From contig NZ_AP025592.1 of NCBI RefSeq assembly GCF_023169965.1, forward strand, positions 868,001-932,000: a stretch of DNA of 64,000 nt. Reading direction: 5' to 3'. Positions 1-7,811 of the stretch are shown here, piece after piece. Both the position numbers and the translations under genes were made by a program. Positions within the stretch are counted from its first letter, which is position 1; every line of letters starts with the position of its first letter. The DNA is from Anaeromyxobacter paludicola. Lineage in GTDB: Bacteria > Myxococcota > Myxococcia > Myxococcales > Anaeromyxobacteraceae. The notes beneath the pieces were generated by a model. It did no database searches, was not told the DNA's origin, and saw only the letters and a program-made list of their open reading frames with translations.

Positions 1-537
1 GCCGCCCTCCCCGCCCATGGTGAAGCTGGGGCGGATGATGATGGGGAAGCCGATCCGCTCGGAGATCTCCTTCGCCTCCTCGAAGCTCGCCGCGTAGCCG
101 CTCTTCGGCATCTCCACGTCGACGCGGGCCATGGCGGCCTTGAACAGCTGCCGGTCCTCGGCCTTCTCGATGGCCTCGAGCGAGGCGCCGATGAGCTGCA
201 CCCCGTGCCGCTCGAGCGCGCCGTTCTTGGCGAGCGCCACCGCGAGGTTGAGCGCCGTCTGGCCGCCCAGGGTGGGCAGGAGCGCGTCGGGCTTCTCGCG
301 CGCCAGGATCTGCTCGGCGTACTCGGGCGTGATGGGCTCGACGTAGGTGCGGTCGGCGAAGCCCGGGTCGGTCATCACCGTGGCCGGGTTCGAGTTGAGG
401 AGCACGACCTCGTACCCCTCCTCCTGGAGCGCCTTGCAGGCCTGGGTGCCGGAGTAGTCGAACTCGCAGGCCTGTCCGATGACGATCGGACCCGAGCCCA
501 CGATCATGATCTTCTTGATGTCTGTGCGGCGAGGCAT
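1..537 (-). CDS. carB: Carbamoyl-phosphate synthase large subunit, N-terminal part (cut by window edge)
   Basis: Large subunit of carbamoyl-phosphate synthase, which makes carbamoyl phosphate from glutamine-derived ammonia, bicarbonate and two ATP for pyrimidine and arginine synthesis. Only the first 179 codons are present; the gene runs off the left edge. The start [16 protein letters not shown] and the GSGPIVIGQ motif (residues 14-22), followed by [17 protein letters not shown] and RPSFTMGG, are hallmark CarB sequence of the first synthetase half. The ATG at 537 matches the usual start of the family. The next gene upstream, an aminotransferase, lies 78 bases away on the same strand, so co-transcription is possible. 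Confidence 0.96.
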   Translation of the reverse strand, partial: MPRRTDIKKIMIVGSGPIVIGQACEFDYSGTQACKALQEEGYEVVLLNSNPATVMTDPGFADRTYVEPITPEYAEQILAREKPDALLPTLGGQTALNLAVALAKNGALERHGVQLIGASLEAIEKAEDRQLFKAAMARVDVEMPKSGYAASFEEAKEISERIGFPIIIRPSFTMGGEGG

Positions 538-615
538 GGCGGCGGAACCTAGCATGAAGCGGGGCCGTTCCGCAGCGCGGACGGCCCCGGGGGTTGAGCG
601 GGACGGCGGAGGGGT

Positions 616-1815
616 CTAGCCGAGGGACTTCACCATCTCGGCCAGGCGGTCGAGCCCCTTGTCGATCTGCTCCATCGAGGTGGCGAACGAGAGGCGCATG
701 AAGCCGGGGGCGCCGAAGGCGGAGCCGGGGACGGCCGCCACCTTGTGGGCCTCGAGGAGCTGCGCCACGAAGCGCTCGTCGTTGCCGAGCGGCTCCGCCT
801 GCCCCGGCGCCTTGCGCGCGAGGAGCGCCCGGACGTCCGGGAAGACGTAGAACGCGCCCGAGGGCTCGTTGCACTTCACGCCCGGGATGGCGTTGAGCCG
901 CTGGACGATGTGCTTGCGCCGGCCGTCGAAGGTCTGGCGCATCTTCTCGATCTCGGCCTCGAGCGGCAGGGTCAGGGCCGCGAGGGCGGCGTGCTGGGCG
1001 ATGGAGGAGGCGTTGGAGGTGGAGTTGTCCTGGAGCTTCTGCATCGCGCTGACGAGCGCCTGCGGGCCGGCCGTCCAGCCGATTCGCCAGCCGGTCATGG
1101 CGTAGGTCTTGGAGACCCCGTTCACGATGGCCACCTGCTCGCGCAGCGAGGGGTCGAGGTCGAGGACGTTCTCGAACTTCCCCTTGTAGACGAGCTTGTC
1201 GTAGATGTCGTCGGAGACGACGAGGATGTCCTTGCCCTTGACCGCGGCGATGACCGTCTCGAGCGTGCGGCGCGAGAACATGGCGCCGGTCGGGTTGGAG
1301 GGGCTGTTGACGATGACGGCCTTGGTGCGGGCGGTGATGGCGCCCTGGATCTGCGCCGGGGTCGGCTCGAAGTCGCTCTCCGGCCCGGTCTGGACCAGCA
1401 CCGGGGTGCCCTCGGCGAGGCGCACCATGTCGGCGTACGAGACCCAGTACGGGGTGAAGATCACCACCTCGTCGCCCGGGTTGAGGAGCGCCTGGAAGAG
1501 GTTGTAGAGGGCGTGCTTGCCGCCGCAGGAGACGAGCACCTCGGACGGCTTGTAGGCGACGCCGTGCTCGGCCTGGATGCGGGCCGCCACCGCCTCGCGG
1601 AGCTTGGGGATGCCGCCCGTGGGCGTGTACTTCGTGAACCCCGCCCCGATGGCCTTCACCGCCGCGTCCTTGATGGCCTGGGGCGTGTCGAAGTCGGGCT
1701 CGCCGGCGCCGAAGCCCACCACGTCCACGCCCTTGGCCTTGAGCTCGTTCGCCTTGGCGGTGATGGCGAGCGTGGGGGAAGGCTTCACACCGTCGAGACG
1801 CTGGGCAAGCTTCAT
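616..1815 (-). CDS. aspC: Class I pyridoxal-phosphate aminotransferase, aspartate aminotransferase type
   Basis: PLP enzyme of 399 residues that most likely exchanges amino groups between aspartate and 2-oxoglutarate in the cytoplasm. Fold-type I marks are visible: GAGEPDFDTP near residue 36, NSPSNPTGA at 170-178, SDDIY at 201-205 (Asp contacting the PLP nitrogen, Tyr stacking), and the Schiff-base lysine K236 in SKTYAMTGWR. A substrate-carboxylate arginine is expected in the C-terminal MRLSF. The length is typical for AspB/AspC of the I-gamma subgroup. The ATG at 1815 has a GAGGAG about ten bases upstream. Members of this subgroup can also act on prephenate or other amino acids, so the exact substrate is inferred. 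Confidence 0.9.
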   Translation of the reverse strand: MKLAQRLDGVKPSPTLAITAKANELKAKGVDVVGFGAGEPDFDTPQAIKDAAVKAIGAGFTKYTPTGGIPKLREAVAARIQAEHGVAYKPSEVLVSCGGKHALYNLFQALLNPGDEVVIFTPYWVSYADMVRLAEGTPVLVQTGPESDFEPTPAQIQGAITARTKAVIVNSPSNPTGAMFSRRTLETVIAAVKGKDILVVSDDIYDKLVYKGKFENVLDLDPSLREQVAIVNGVSKTYAMTGWRIGWTAGPQALVSAMQKLQDNSTSNASSIAQHAALAALTLPLEAEIEKMRQTFDGRRKHIVQRLNAIPGVKCNEPSGAFYVFPDVRALLARKAPGQAEPLGNDERFVAQLLEAHKVAAVPGSAFGAPGFMRLSFATSMEQIDKGLDRLAEMVKSLG

Positions 1816-1941
1816 GGCCGTGGGTTCTCCTCGGGGGGGGCGTGGGGGCCGGTCGCCCGGCCTATGTGGGGAAACGGCCGACCAGATTACCCGATTCCCG
1901 CGGGACCGGGAAGCGGCTCCGAGCGGCGAGGGGCCTGGCCC

Positions 1942-2445
1942 TCAGGGGCGCTTGCCGCCCCGCTCGGCGAAGCGGGCCTTCAGGCCGGCGAGGACGTTCG
2001 GGGGGACCATGCTCGAGACGTCGCCGCCGTAGCTCGCCACCTCGCGGACGAGCCGCGCCGAGACGTAGAAGTACCGCTCCCCGGTCATCACGAAGACGCT
2101 GTCGAACTCGGGGTCCAGCTTGCGGTTCATGTTGGCGAGCTGGAACTCGTACTCGAAGTCGGACACCGCGCGCAGCCCGCGGAGCACCGTGTGGATGCCC
2201 CGCCGCTTCGCGTAGTCGGTGAGCAGCCCGTCGAAGCTGTCCACCTCCACCCGCTGCTCGTCGCCGAGCGCGCCGCGGATGAGCGCCATCCGCTCCTCGA
2301 ACGTGAAGAGCGGGGACTTGTCCCGGTTGTTCGCCACCGCCACCACCAGACCGTCGAAGATCTTGAGGCCGCGGTGGATGAGCGAGAGGTGACCGTTGGT
2401 GAGCGGATCGAAGGAACCGGGGTAGATGGCGACGCGCGACGGCAT
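1942..2445 (-). CDS. coaD: Phosphopantetheine adenylyltransferase
   Basis: Penultimate step of coenzyme A synthesis: transfers AMP from ATP to 4'-phosphopantetheine to give dephospho-CoA. The 167-residue protein has the nucleotidyltransferase signature [10 protein letters not shown] at residues 10-19, whose His contacts the ATP phosphates. [16 protein letters not shown] follows in the middle, as is typical of bacterial CoaD, and a C-terminal [10 protein letters not shown] corresponds to the usual ISSTxVRE motif. The ATG at 2445 was chosen because it opens directly on [14 protein letters not shown]; the frame extends upstream but that part overlaps rsmD. Only 17 bases separate it from rsmD, and the rsmD-coaD pair is common in bacteria. 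Confidence 0.97.
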   Translation of the reverse strand: MPSRVAIYPGSFDPLTNGHLSLIHRGLKIFDGLVVAVANNRDKSPLFTFEERMALIRGALGDEQRVEVDSFDGLLTDYAKRRGIHTVLRGLRAVSDFEYEFQLANMNRKLDPEFDSVFVMTGERYFYVSARLVREVASYGGDVSSMVPPNVLAGLKARFAERGGKRP

Positions 2446-2462
2446 GGGACGGGGAGTATGGA

Positions 2463-2999
2463 TCAGGCGCGGCGGTAGATCGAGATTCCCGTGTCGCCCC
2501 AGGCCCGCCGGTCCTCGAGCGCGAGCCCGTCCACCGGGTCCGCCGGCGGCCGCCGCGCGTCGTGCTCGGCGACCACCGTCCCGCCCGGCGCCATGACGCG
2601 GGAGACGAGGCCCAGGGCCGCGTCCGGGCCGTCGGCGTAGGGCGGATCGATGAAGCAGAGGCTGAAGCGCCCCTCCCCCAGCGCGGCGAGGGCGCGCTCC
2701 ACCGCCGCCCGGCGCACCTCCACCCGGTCCTCGAACCCGCAGGCCCGCGCGTTGCGCAGGATGGCGTCGGCCGCCCCGCGGTCCGCGTCCACGCAGACGG
2801 CCGCCGCGCACCCCCGCGAGAGCGCCTCGAGCGCCAGCGCACCCGTCCCGGCGTACAGATCGAGGACCTCGCCCCCGTCGAAGAACTGCCCGAGCACGTT
2901 GAACACGGCGCCCCGGACCTTGTCGCTGGTGGGGCGGGTCCCCGCCCCGCGCGGCGCGACGAGCGCGCGCCCCCGGGCGCTGCCGGCGACGATCCTCAT
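2463..2999 (-). CDS. rsmD: 16S rRNA guanine-966 N2-methyltransferase
   Basis: SAM-dependent methyltransferase that modifies G966 (E. coli numbering) of 16S rRNA in the 30S head. The 178-residue protein has the family N-terminus [11 protein letters not shown], the DKVRGAVFN motif near residue 26, the SAM-binding [13 protein letters not shown] around 47-59, and the catalytic FIDPPY with DPPY at 118-121. The start at 2999 gives the standard length; the frame continues upstream only through a repeat-like noncoding element. It sits directly before coaD in a likely transcription unit. Confidence 0.95.
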   Translation of the reverse strand: MRIVAGSARGRALVAPRGAGTRPTSDKVRGAVFNVLGQFFDGGEVLDLYAGTGALALEALSRGCAAAVCVDADRGAADAILRNARACGFEDRVEVRRAAVERALAALGEGRFSLCFIDPPYADGPDAALGLVSRVMAPGGTVVAEHDARRPPADPVDGLALEDRRAWGDTGISIYRRA

Positions 3000-3005
3000 G
3001 GGTCG

Positions 3006-3166
3006 GAGCCTGTGAGGGAATCCTCGGACCGAGCCAGGCGAGCGAGACGCGAGCAGCGCAAGGCGCGACGACCGAGCATGCCGGAAGGTACGTGAGGGAG
3101 GAGCAAGGCGGCGATGCGACGCGGATCGTTCGCCGCGGCGACGGAAGGGGGTGTCTTCACAGGCTC
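3006..3166. repeat. 161-bp structured intergenic element with 10-bp terminal inverted repeats
   Basis: The whole interval between the start of rsmD and the stop of the CDF gene is bounded by perfect 10-base inverted repeats, GAGCCTGTGA at 3006-3015 and TCACAGGCTC at 3157-3166. Smaller hairpins occur inside, such as CTCGGACCGAG just after the left end and CGCGGATCGTTCGCCGCG near the right end. No convincing coding frame is present. The shape is that of a miniature, non-autonomous intergenic repeat or a structured RNA. It may supply leader or terminator function to rsmD. Whether it occurs elsewhere in the genome cannot be seen here. Confidence 0.55.
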
Positions 3167-4213
3167 TCAGTGCTCGTGGACGTCGTCGACGTGGGCATAC
3201 TCGGCGCTCTCGATCTGGATGGTGGTGTGGTCGATGGCGAAGGCGCGGCGGAGGCGCGACTTCACGTCCTGGAGGATGGCGTCGTTGCGGCCGATCGACT
3301 CGGCGTGGACCACCACGTGCGCGGAGAGCGCGTAGAGGCCGCTGGAGATGGTCCAGATGTGGAGGTCGTGGACGGCGATGACCCCGTCGGCCTCCGCCAT
3401 CTCCCGCTCCACCCGGTCCACGTCGAGGTGGGCCGGCACCGCCTCCATGAGGATGTGGGTGATCTCGAGCACGAGCCGCCCGGCGCCCCAGAGGATGAGC
3501 AGGGCGATGGCGAGCGAGAGGACCGGGTCCACCCAGGCGAGGTCGGGCCGGAGCCACATCAGCCCCGCCCCGCAGAGCACCGCCACCGAGGCGACCGCGT
3601 CCCCGAGCACGTGCAGGAACGCCGAGCGGGCGTTGATGCCGTGGTCGTGCTGCAGCCAGAAGAGGATGACGCCGTTCCCGGCCACGCCCACCACCGCGAT
3701 GCCCGCCATGACCCCGAGGTCGATGTGCGGGTGCGGGGTGCGGAGCCGCTCCACGGCCTCCCAGGCGATCCACCCGGTGATGGCGAGGAGCGTGGCCACG
3801 TTCACCTGGGCCGCCAGCACCTCGAGCCGCCGGAAGCCGTAGGTCCGGCGGGGGTCGGCCGGGCGGGAGCCGAAGACGATGGCGAGGAGCGCCAGCGCCA
3901 GCGCGGCCACGTCGGTGAGCATGTGCCCCGCGTCGGAGAGGAGGGCCAGCGAGCCGGACAGCCAGCCGCCCACCGCCTCGGCGACCATGATGACGGCCGC
4001 CACGCCGAGCGAGACCGCCATGTTCCGGGCGCTCCCGTGCTCGGAGGGACCGTGGGCACCGGCGTGATGGGCGCTGGCGTGGTCGTGGTGCGCGTGACCC
4101 GCGTGGTGATGAGGGTGGTGTCCGTGCCCGGCCGTGATCGCCTCCGCCGCGTCGCTCTCCGTTGGCGCAGTGTACCCCCGTGTCCTAAGATCGCCCACGG
4201 TTCGCGTCAGCAC
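3167..4213 (-). CDS. Cation diffusion facilitator metal/proton antiporter (CzcD/ZitB-like)
   Basis: Inner-membrane exporter of zinc or related divalent metals. Up to 348 residues. A His-rich stretch (about residues 30-60, many HxH and HH pairs) precedes six transmembrane segments. Two HxxxD metal sites are seen: HMLTD within SDAGHMLTD in segment 2 and HVLGD in segment 5. The cytoplasmic C-terminal domain carries VHDLHIWT, typical of CDF proteins. The start is uncertain. The GTG at 4213 leaves only 20 bases to the divergent ATG at 4234; an in-frame GTG at 4198 and an ATG at 4021 (MAVSLG, after the His-rich part) are alternatives. I keep the long form because His-rich N-termini are normal in this family. 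The metal is not determined. Confidence 0.88.
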   Translation of the reverse strand: MLTRTVGDLRTRGYTAPTESDAAEAITAGHGHHPHHHAGHAHHDHASAHHAGAHGPSEHGSARNMAVSLGVAAVIMVAEAVGGWLSGSLALLSDAGHMLTDVAALALALLAIVFGSRPADPRRTYGFRRLEVLAAQVNVATLLAITGWIAWEAVERLRTPHPHIDLGVMAGIAVVGVAGNGVILFWLQHDHGINARSAFLHVLGDAVASVAVLCGAGLMWLRPDLAWVDPVLSLAIALLILWGAGRLVLEITHILMEAVPAHLDVDRVEREMAEADGVIAVHDLHIWTISSGLYALSAHVVVHAESIGRNDAILQDVKSRLRRAFAIDHTTIQIESAEYAHVDDVHEH

Positions 4214-4233
4214 GACCCGCGCCGCCCTCCCGA

Positions 4234-5130
4234 ATGACCCCCGAGCCCTCCGACAGCGTGCACTTCGCCTCCGCGCGGGACGGCACCCGCCTCTTCTGGC
4301 GCGACGCCGGGGCCGGGGATCCCCCGATCGTGCTCAGCGACGGGATCGGCTGCGCCGGCTTCATCTGGAAGCGGCTCTTCCCGGCGCTCGCGGGCGGCCG
4401 CCGGGTCCTGCACTGGAACTACCGCGGCCACGGCCGGAGCGAGCGCCCGCGCGACCCGGACCGGATCTCGCTCCTCGACTGCGTGGACGACCTCTTCCGC
4501 GTGCTCGACGACGCCGGGATCGACCGCGCGGTGCTCGCCGGCCACTCGATGGGCGTGCAGGTCTCGCTCGAGGCGCACCGGCGGGACCGCTCGCGGGTCG
4601 CGGCGCTCGCGCTGGTCTGCGGCAGCTACGGACGGCCGCTCGACACCTTCCACGGGAACGACCTCCTCGCCCGCGCCTTCCCCTACGCGCGGCGGCTCGT
4701 GGACCGGTTCCCGGGCGCGGCCCGCTTCACCTTCGAGAAGCTCGTCCCGACCGAGCTGCTCTTCCAGTACGGCCGCTACCTCGAGGTGAACCGGAGGCTG
4801 GTGCGGCGGCAGGACCTCCTCCCCTACCTCGCCGACCTCTCGCAGATCGACCCGGTCCTCTTCGTGAAGCTCCTCGCCACCGCCTCGGTCCACGACGCCT
4901 CCGACCACCTGCCGCAGGTGGACGTGCCGACCCTGGTGGTCGCCGGCGAGCACGACACCTTCACGCCCATGTGGCTCTCGCTGCACATGCACGCCTGCAT
5001 CCCGGGGAGCGAGCTGCTCGTCCTCCCCGGCGGCACCCACGTCGGGCCGCTGGAGCGGCCCGAGCTCCTGGCCGAGCGGATGGAGCGGTTCCTGCGCGAA
5101 CGGCTCGGTGGGGCCCGCGCCGCGTGCTAA
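4234..5130 (+). CDS. Alpha/beta-hydrolase fold protein
   Basis: Cytoplasmic hydrolase of 298 residues with the complete triad of the alpha/beta-hydrolase fold. The nucleophile is S105 in LAGHSMGVQ, the acid is D241 in VAGEHDTFTP, and the base is H269 in GGTHVG. NYRGHGRSERP near residue 62 is the usual strand-4 loop. No signal peptide is seen. The substrate cannot be read from sequence; esterase, lactonase or epoxide/haloalkane-like activities are all possible. The gene is transcribed away from the metal transporter, and 40 bases separate it from the downstream three-gene unit. Confidence 0.85.
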   Translation: MTPEPSDSVHFASARDGTRLFWRDAGAGDPPIVLSDGIGCAGFIWKRLFPALAGGRRVLHWNYRGHGRSERPRDPDRISLLDCVDDLFRVLDDAGIDRAVLAGHSMGVQVSLEAHRRDRSRVAALALVCGSYGRPLDTFHGNDLLARAFPYARRLVDRFPGAARFTFEKLVPTELLFQYGRYLEVNRRLVRRQDLLPYLADLSQIDPVLFVKLLATASVHDASDHLPQVDVPTLVVAGEHDTFTPMWLSLHMHACIPGSELLVLPGGTHVGPLERPELLAERMERFLRERLGGARAAC

Positions 5131-5170
5131 CGTTCGTCGGCCGCGCCGGGCGCGGCGCGGGAGGTGGCCG

Positions 5171-5587
5171 GTGACGCCGGTGGACAAGGGGCAGTGGCTC
5201 GGCAAGCTCGACCTGTTCGCCGGGGCGCCGGAGGACGACCTCCTCGCCCTGGCCGCGGCCGTCGCCGAGGTGGAGGCCGCGGCGGGCGAGGTGCTGGCCC
5301 GCGCCGGCGAGCCCGGGGACGCGCTCCACCTGCTCGTCGAGGGCCGGCTCCGGGTCCGCGCCGGCGGCGCCAGCGTGGAGGTCCCGCCGGGACGCGCCTT
5401 CGGGGCGCTCGAGCTCTTCGCGCCCGGACCCTGGACCGCCACCGTCGAGGCGGCCGCCGCGAGCCGGCTGCTCCGGCTCTCCCGCCCGGCGCTCGAGCGG
5501 CTGCTCGCGGGCCGCCCCGCCCTCTCGCTGCGCCTGCTCGCGGCGCTCGCCGCCCGCGTCCGCTCGGCGCGGACGGGGCCGCCGTGA
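5171..5587 (+). CDS. Cyclic-nucleotide-binding-like (cNMP beta-roll) protein
   Basis: Small 138-residue protein that consists of little more than one cNMP-binding-like beta-roll. LDLFAGAPEDDLLALA at about residues 10-25 is the helical lead-in seen in CRP-type domains. GEVLARAGEPGDALHLLVEG around 40-58 fits the first strands, and LERLLAGRPALSLRLLAAL resembles the C-terminal helix. There is no DNA-binding domain. The usual ligand-contact Arg is not obvious, so nucleotide binding is doubtful. The GTG at 5171 is preceded by GGGAGGTG and is preferred over a longer reading. The stop overlaps the next start by 4 bases (GTGA), implying translational coupling to the following membrane enzyme. Confidence 0.72.
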   Translation: MTPVDKGQWLGKLDLFAGAPEDDLLALAAAVAEVEAAAGEVLARAGEPGDALHLLVEGRLRVRAGGASVEVPPGRAFGALELFAPGPWTATVEAAAASRLLRLSRPALERLLAGRPALSLRLLAALAARVRSARTGPP

Positions 5588-7149
5588 GGCGCCGCGACGC
5601 CTGGCGGGCCGGCGCGCTCGCCGCCGCGCTCCTGGGCGCCCTCCCGGCCCGCGCCTACGACGAGTGGGTCCACCAGCTCATCGGGCAGCAGGCGCTCCCG
5701 GCCGACCTCCCCCGCGACCTCGCGCCCCCGTCCCGCGGCGACCTCGAGGCCCTGCGGCGCGCCACCTGGGCGGCGGGCGCCGGTCACCCCGACCCGGCCG
5801 TCCGGCGCCGCTTCCTGGCGCGCTGGCCGACGGAGGCCGCGTTCGACGCCTGGGCCTGGAAGGAGCTCCTCGGGCTCACGCCGGAGGCGCGCGTCAGCGG
5901 GATCGACGCCCTGCCCCCCGCGCAGCCCGACGCGCGCGCCCTCGCCGCCGAGGAGGCCCGCGAGCCGGACGAGGACCGGCGCAACCAGGAGCGGTTCGCG
6001 CACGACGCCGCCCGCGACGTGCGGCGCGACGCCTGGGGCCGGCCCCTGCCCGCCGATCCGACCCAGCTCGACATGGGGGCGCTCACGGGGCTCTCCAGCC
6101 AGGCCTGGGCCCACTACGGCCTGCCCCGGATCGCCTTCTCCGAGGACCCGGAGGTGCTGAAGCGCGACCCGCGCCGGTTCGCCTGGCCGCGAACGGCCCG
6201 CGCCCTCGCGCCCGAGGAGGCGCAGTTGCACACCGATCTCGCGCTCGCGGCGGCGGCGCTCGGCACGCCGGGGGCGCGGGCGCTCTCCTTCGCCTACCTC
6301 GGCCAGGCGGAGCACTACCTCGCCGACGTCGCCAACCAGATCCACACCATCCAGGTCATCTACCCGTTCTTCGTCTCGGCGAAGCTCGAGTCGCTGAAGG
6401 AGGAGGCGCTCTCGCTCGGCGGGCTGCTCCGGGCCCGCCCCGGGTTCCTCGCCCTCGGCCTCGGCATCGTCAAGAACCACCACCTGTTCCTCGAGTCGCT
6501 CTGGGCCAAGCGGATGGCCGAGGCGATCGCCGGGCGGCCGGCCTCGCCCGAGGTCGAGGACGGGCTGCGCGCCCTCGGCCGCGGCGACGCGCCGCTCGAG
6601 GCGGCGCTCGACGCGCGGGGGCTCTCGCCCGACGGGCCCTTCGCGCTCGAGATCGGGCGCGCGGTGGTGGACGCCTCGAGCTTCGAGGGCGGGCCGGTGT
6701 ACGAGGCCGCCCGGGCGATCGCCTCCCCGCGCCTCTCGCGCGCCGGCGTCGAGTTCGCCGGGGATCCGGACGCGTGGCTGCGCCGCCCGCCCGACCCCGC
6801 GGCCCTGGCGCGGTTCCACGCGCTCGAGGGACGCGGCTTCGCCCGCGCCGGCACCGCGCTGCGCCGGCACGCCGCCCTCTTCCGCGCCGCGGTGGCCGGG
6901 GCGGAGCGCTCGCCGGGAGGGCGCGAGCGGCTCCGCGACCTGGCGCTGGGGCGGCTCGTCTCGGGAGGGCTCGAGGCCCTCGAGGCGCGCGAGGCGCGGC
7001 TCGCCGCCTGGAAGCCCCGCCCGCCCGAGGCGCAGGGCATCGCCTGGGCCTGGCCCTGCGGCGCGGCCGGCCTCGCCGCGGCGCTGGCGCTCGTGGCCGT
7101 CGTCGTCGCACGGAGGCGCCGGGCCCGGCGCCGGAGGGAGCTCGCGTGA
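5584..7149 (+). CDS. Putative exported zinc-dependent phospholipase C / P1-nuclease-fold enzyme with C-terminal membrane anchor
   Basis: A 521-residue protein with a signal peptide (hydrophobic residues 9-20, likely cut after ARA at 24) and one C-terminal transmembrane helix followed by a strongly basic tail (about 494-521). In between, H244-x3-D248-x5-H254 (in AEHYLADVANQIHT) and H300-x3-E304 (NHHLFLE) reproduce the order and short spacings of the zinc ligands of bacterial phospholipase C and S1/P1 nuclease (H118, D122, H128, H142, E146 in B. cereus PLC). A mature N-terminus starting YDEWVHQ with Trp and His fits the same fold. I infer a membrane-anchored phosphodiesterase facing the periplasm or outside. 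Substrate unknown. It overlaps both neighbours by 4 bases. Confidence 0.65.
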   Translation: MRRRDAWRAGALAAALLGALPARAYDEWVHQLIGQQALPADLPRDLAPPSRGDLEALRRATWAAGAGHPDPAVRRRFLARWPTEAAFDAWAWKELLGLTPEARVSGIDALPPAQPDARALAAEEAREPDEDRRNQERFAHDAARDVRRDAWGRPLPADPTQLDMGALTGLSSQAWAHYGLPRIAFSEDPEVLKRDPRRFAWPRTARALAPEEAQLHTDLALAAAALGTPGARALSFAYLGQAEHYLADVANQIHTIQVIYPFFVSAKLESLKEEALSLGGLLRARPGFLALGLGIVKNHHLFLESLWAKRMAEAIAGRPASPEVEDGLRALGRGDAPLEAALDARGLSPDGPFALEIGRAVVDASSFEGGPVYEAARAIASPRLSRAGVEFAGDPDAWLRRPPDPAALARFHALEGRGFARAGTALRRHAALFRAAVAGAERSPGGRERLRDLALGRLVSGGLEALEAREARLAAWKPRPPEAQGIAWAWPCGAAGLAAALALVAVVVARRRRARRRRELA

Positions 7150-7802
7150 GCACGCCGTTCCGCACCATCGTCCTCGCCGCGCTCGCCGCGGCCCTCGCCG
7201 CCTGCGGCTCGACCGCGGCCACCCCCTCGACGCTCGCCCGGGTCCCGGTGGACGGCGCGCCCCAGCGCGGCCCCGCCGACGCCTGGGTCACGGTGGTCGA
7301 GTTCGCCGACTTCCAGTGCCCCTACTGCCGCGCCGAGGAGCCGGTGCTGGACGACATCCTCACGAGCTACGGCCCCTACATCCGGCTCGCCTTCAAGCAC
7401 TACCCGCTCCCGCAGCACGCCAACGCGCGCCCCGCCGCCATCGCGGCGCAGTGCGCCTTCGAGCAGGGCCACTTCTGGGAGCTGCACGACCTGCTCCTCC
7501 AGACGGCCCTCGACGACTACGCGCTCCTCGCCGACGCGCGGCAGGTGGCCGGGCTCGACGTCCCGACCTGGCAGGCCTGCCTCGCCTCGGCCGAGGCGGC
7601 GGCGCAGGTGGACGCGGACGCGGCGCTCGGCGCGAGCGTCGGCGTGCCCGGGACGCCCACCTTCGTCGTGAACGGCGAGCTGGTCGTCGGGGCGGTGCCG
7701 GACGCGGTGCTGCGCGCGGCGGTGGACCGGGCGCTGGCCGCGGCGCAGGCGAGCGGGATCCCCGCGGCCGACTACTACCGGCGGGCCATCTTGGGTGAGT
7801 GA
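7146..7802 (+). CDS. DsbA-family thioredoxin-fold lipoprotein
   Basis: A 218-residue periplasmic thiol-disulfide protein. The signal peptide ends in a lipobox LAAC with lipidated C20, so it is membrane-anchored. The redox site is C58-P-Y-C61 in FADFQCPYC, followed by the alpha-helical insertion and GVPGTPTFVVNG carrying the cis-proline. This layout matches DsbA/BdbD-like thioredoxins (DSBA oxidoreductase family). The GTG start at 7146 overlaps the previous stop (GTGA). Context suggests it may help fold or protect the exported enzyme encoded just upstream, which is inference. It ends 9 bases from the convergent GH16 gene. Confidence 0.88.
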   Translation: MSTPFRTIVLAALAAALAACGSTAATPSTLARVPVDGAPQRGPADAWVTVVEFADFQCPYCRAEEPVLDDILTSYGPYIRLAFKHYPLPQHANARPAAIAAQCAFEQGHFWELHDLLLQTALDDYALLADARQVAGLDVPTWQACLASAEAAAQVDADAALGASVGVPGTPTFVVNGELVVGAVPDAVLRAAVDRALAAAQASGIPAADYYRRAILGE

Positions 7803-7811
7803 GGCAGCGCC

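Noticed and set aside
1-537. carB as a truncated pseudogene
   Set aside because: The frame is open to the edge of the window and every motif is intact; the truncation is only the window boundary.
745-2478. A 577-codon plus-strand frame
   Set aside because: Antisense to the aminotransferase and coaD; no domain and typical of high-GC stop-poor antisense frames.
4207-6870. An 887-codon open frame on the minus strand
   Set aside because: It is the antisense shadow of the hydrolase, cNMP-like and PLC-like genes. Its translation is repetitive Arg/Gly/Glu-rich sequence with no domain, as expected opposite GC-rich genes.
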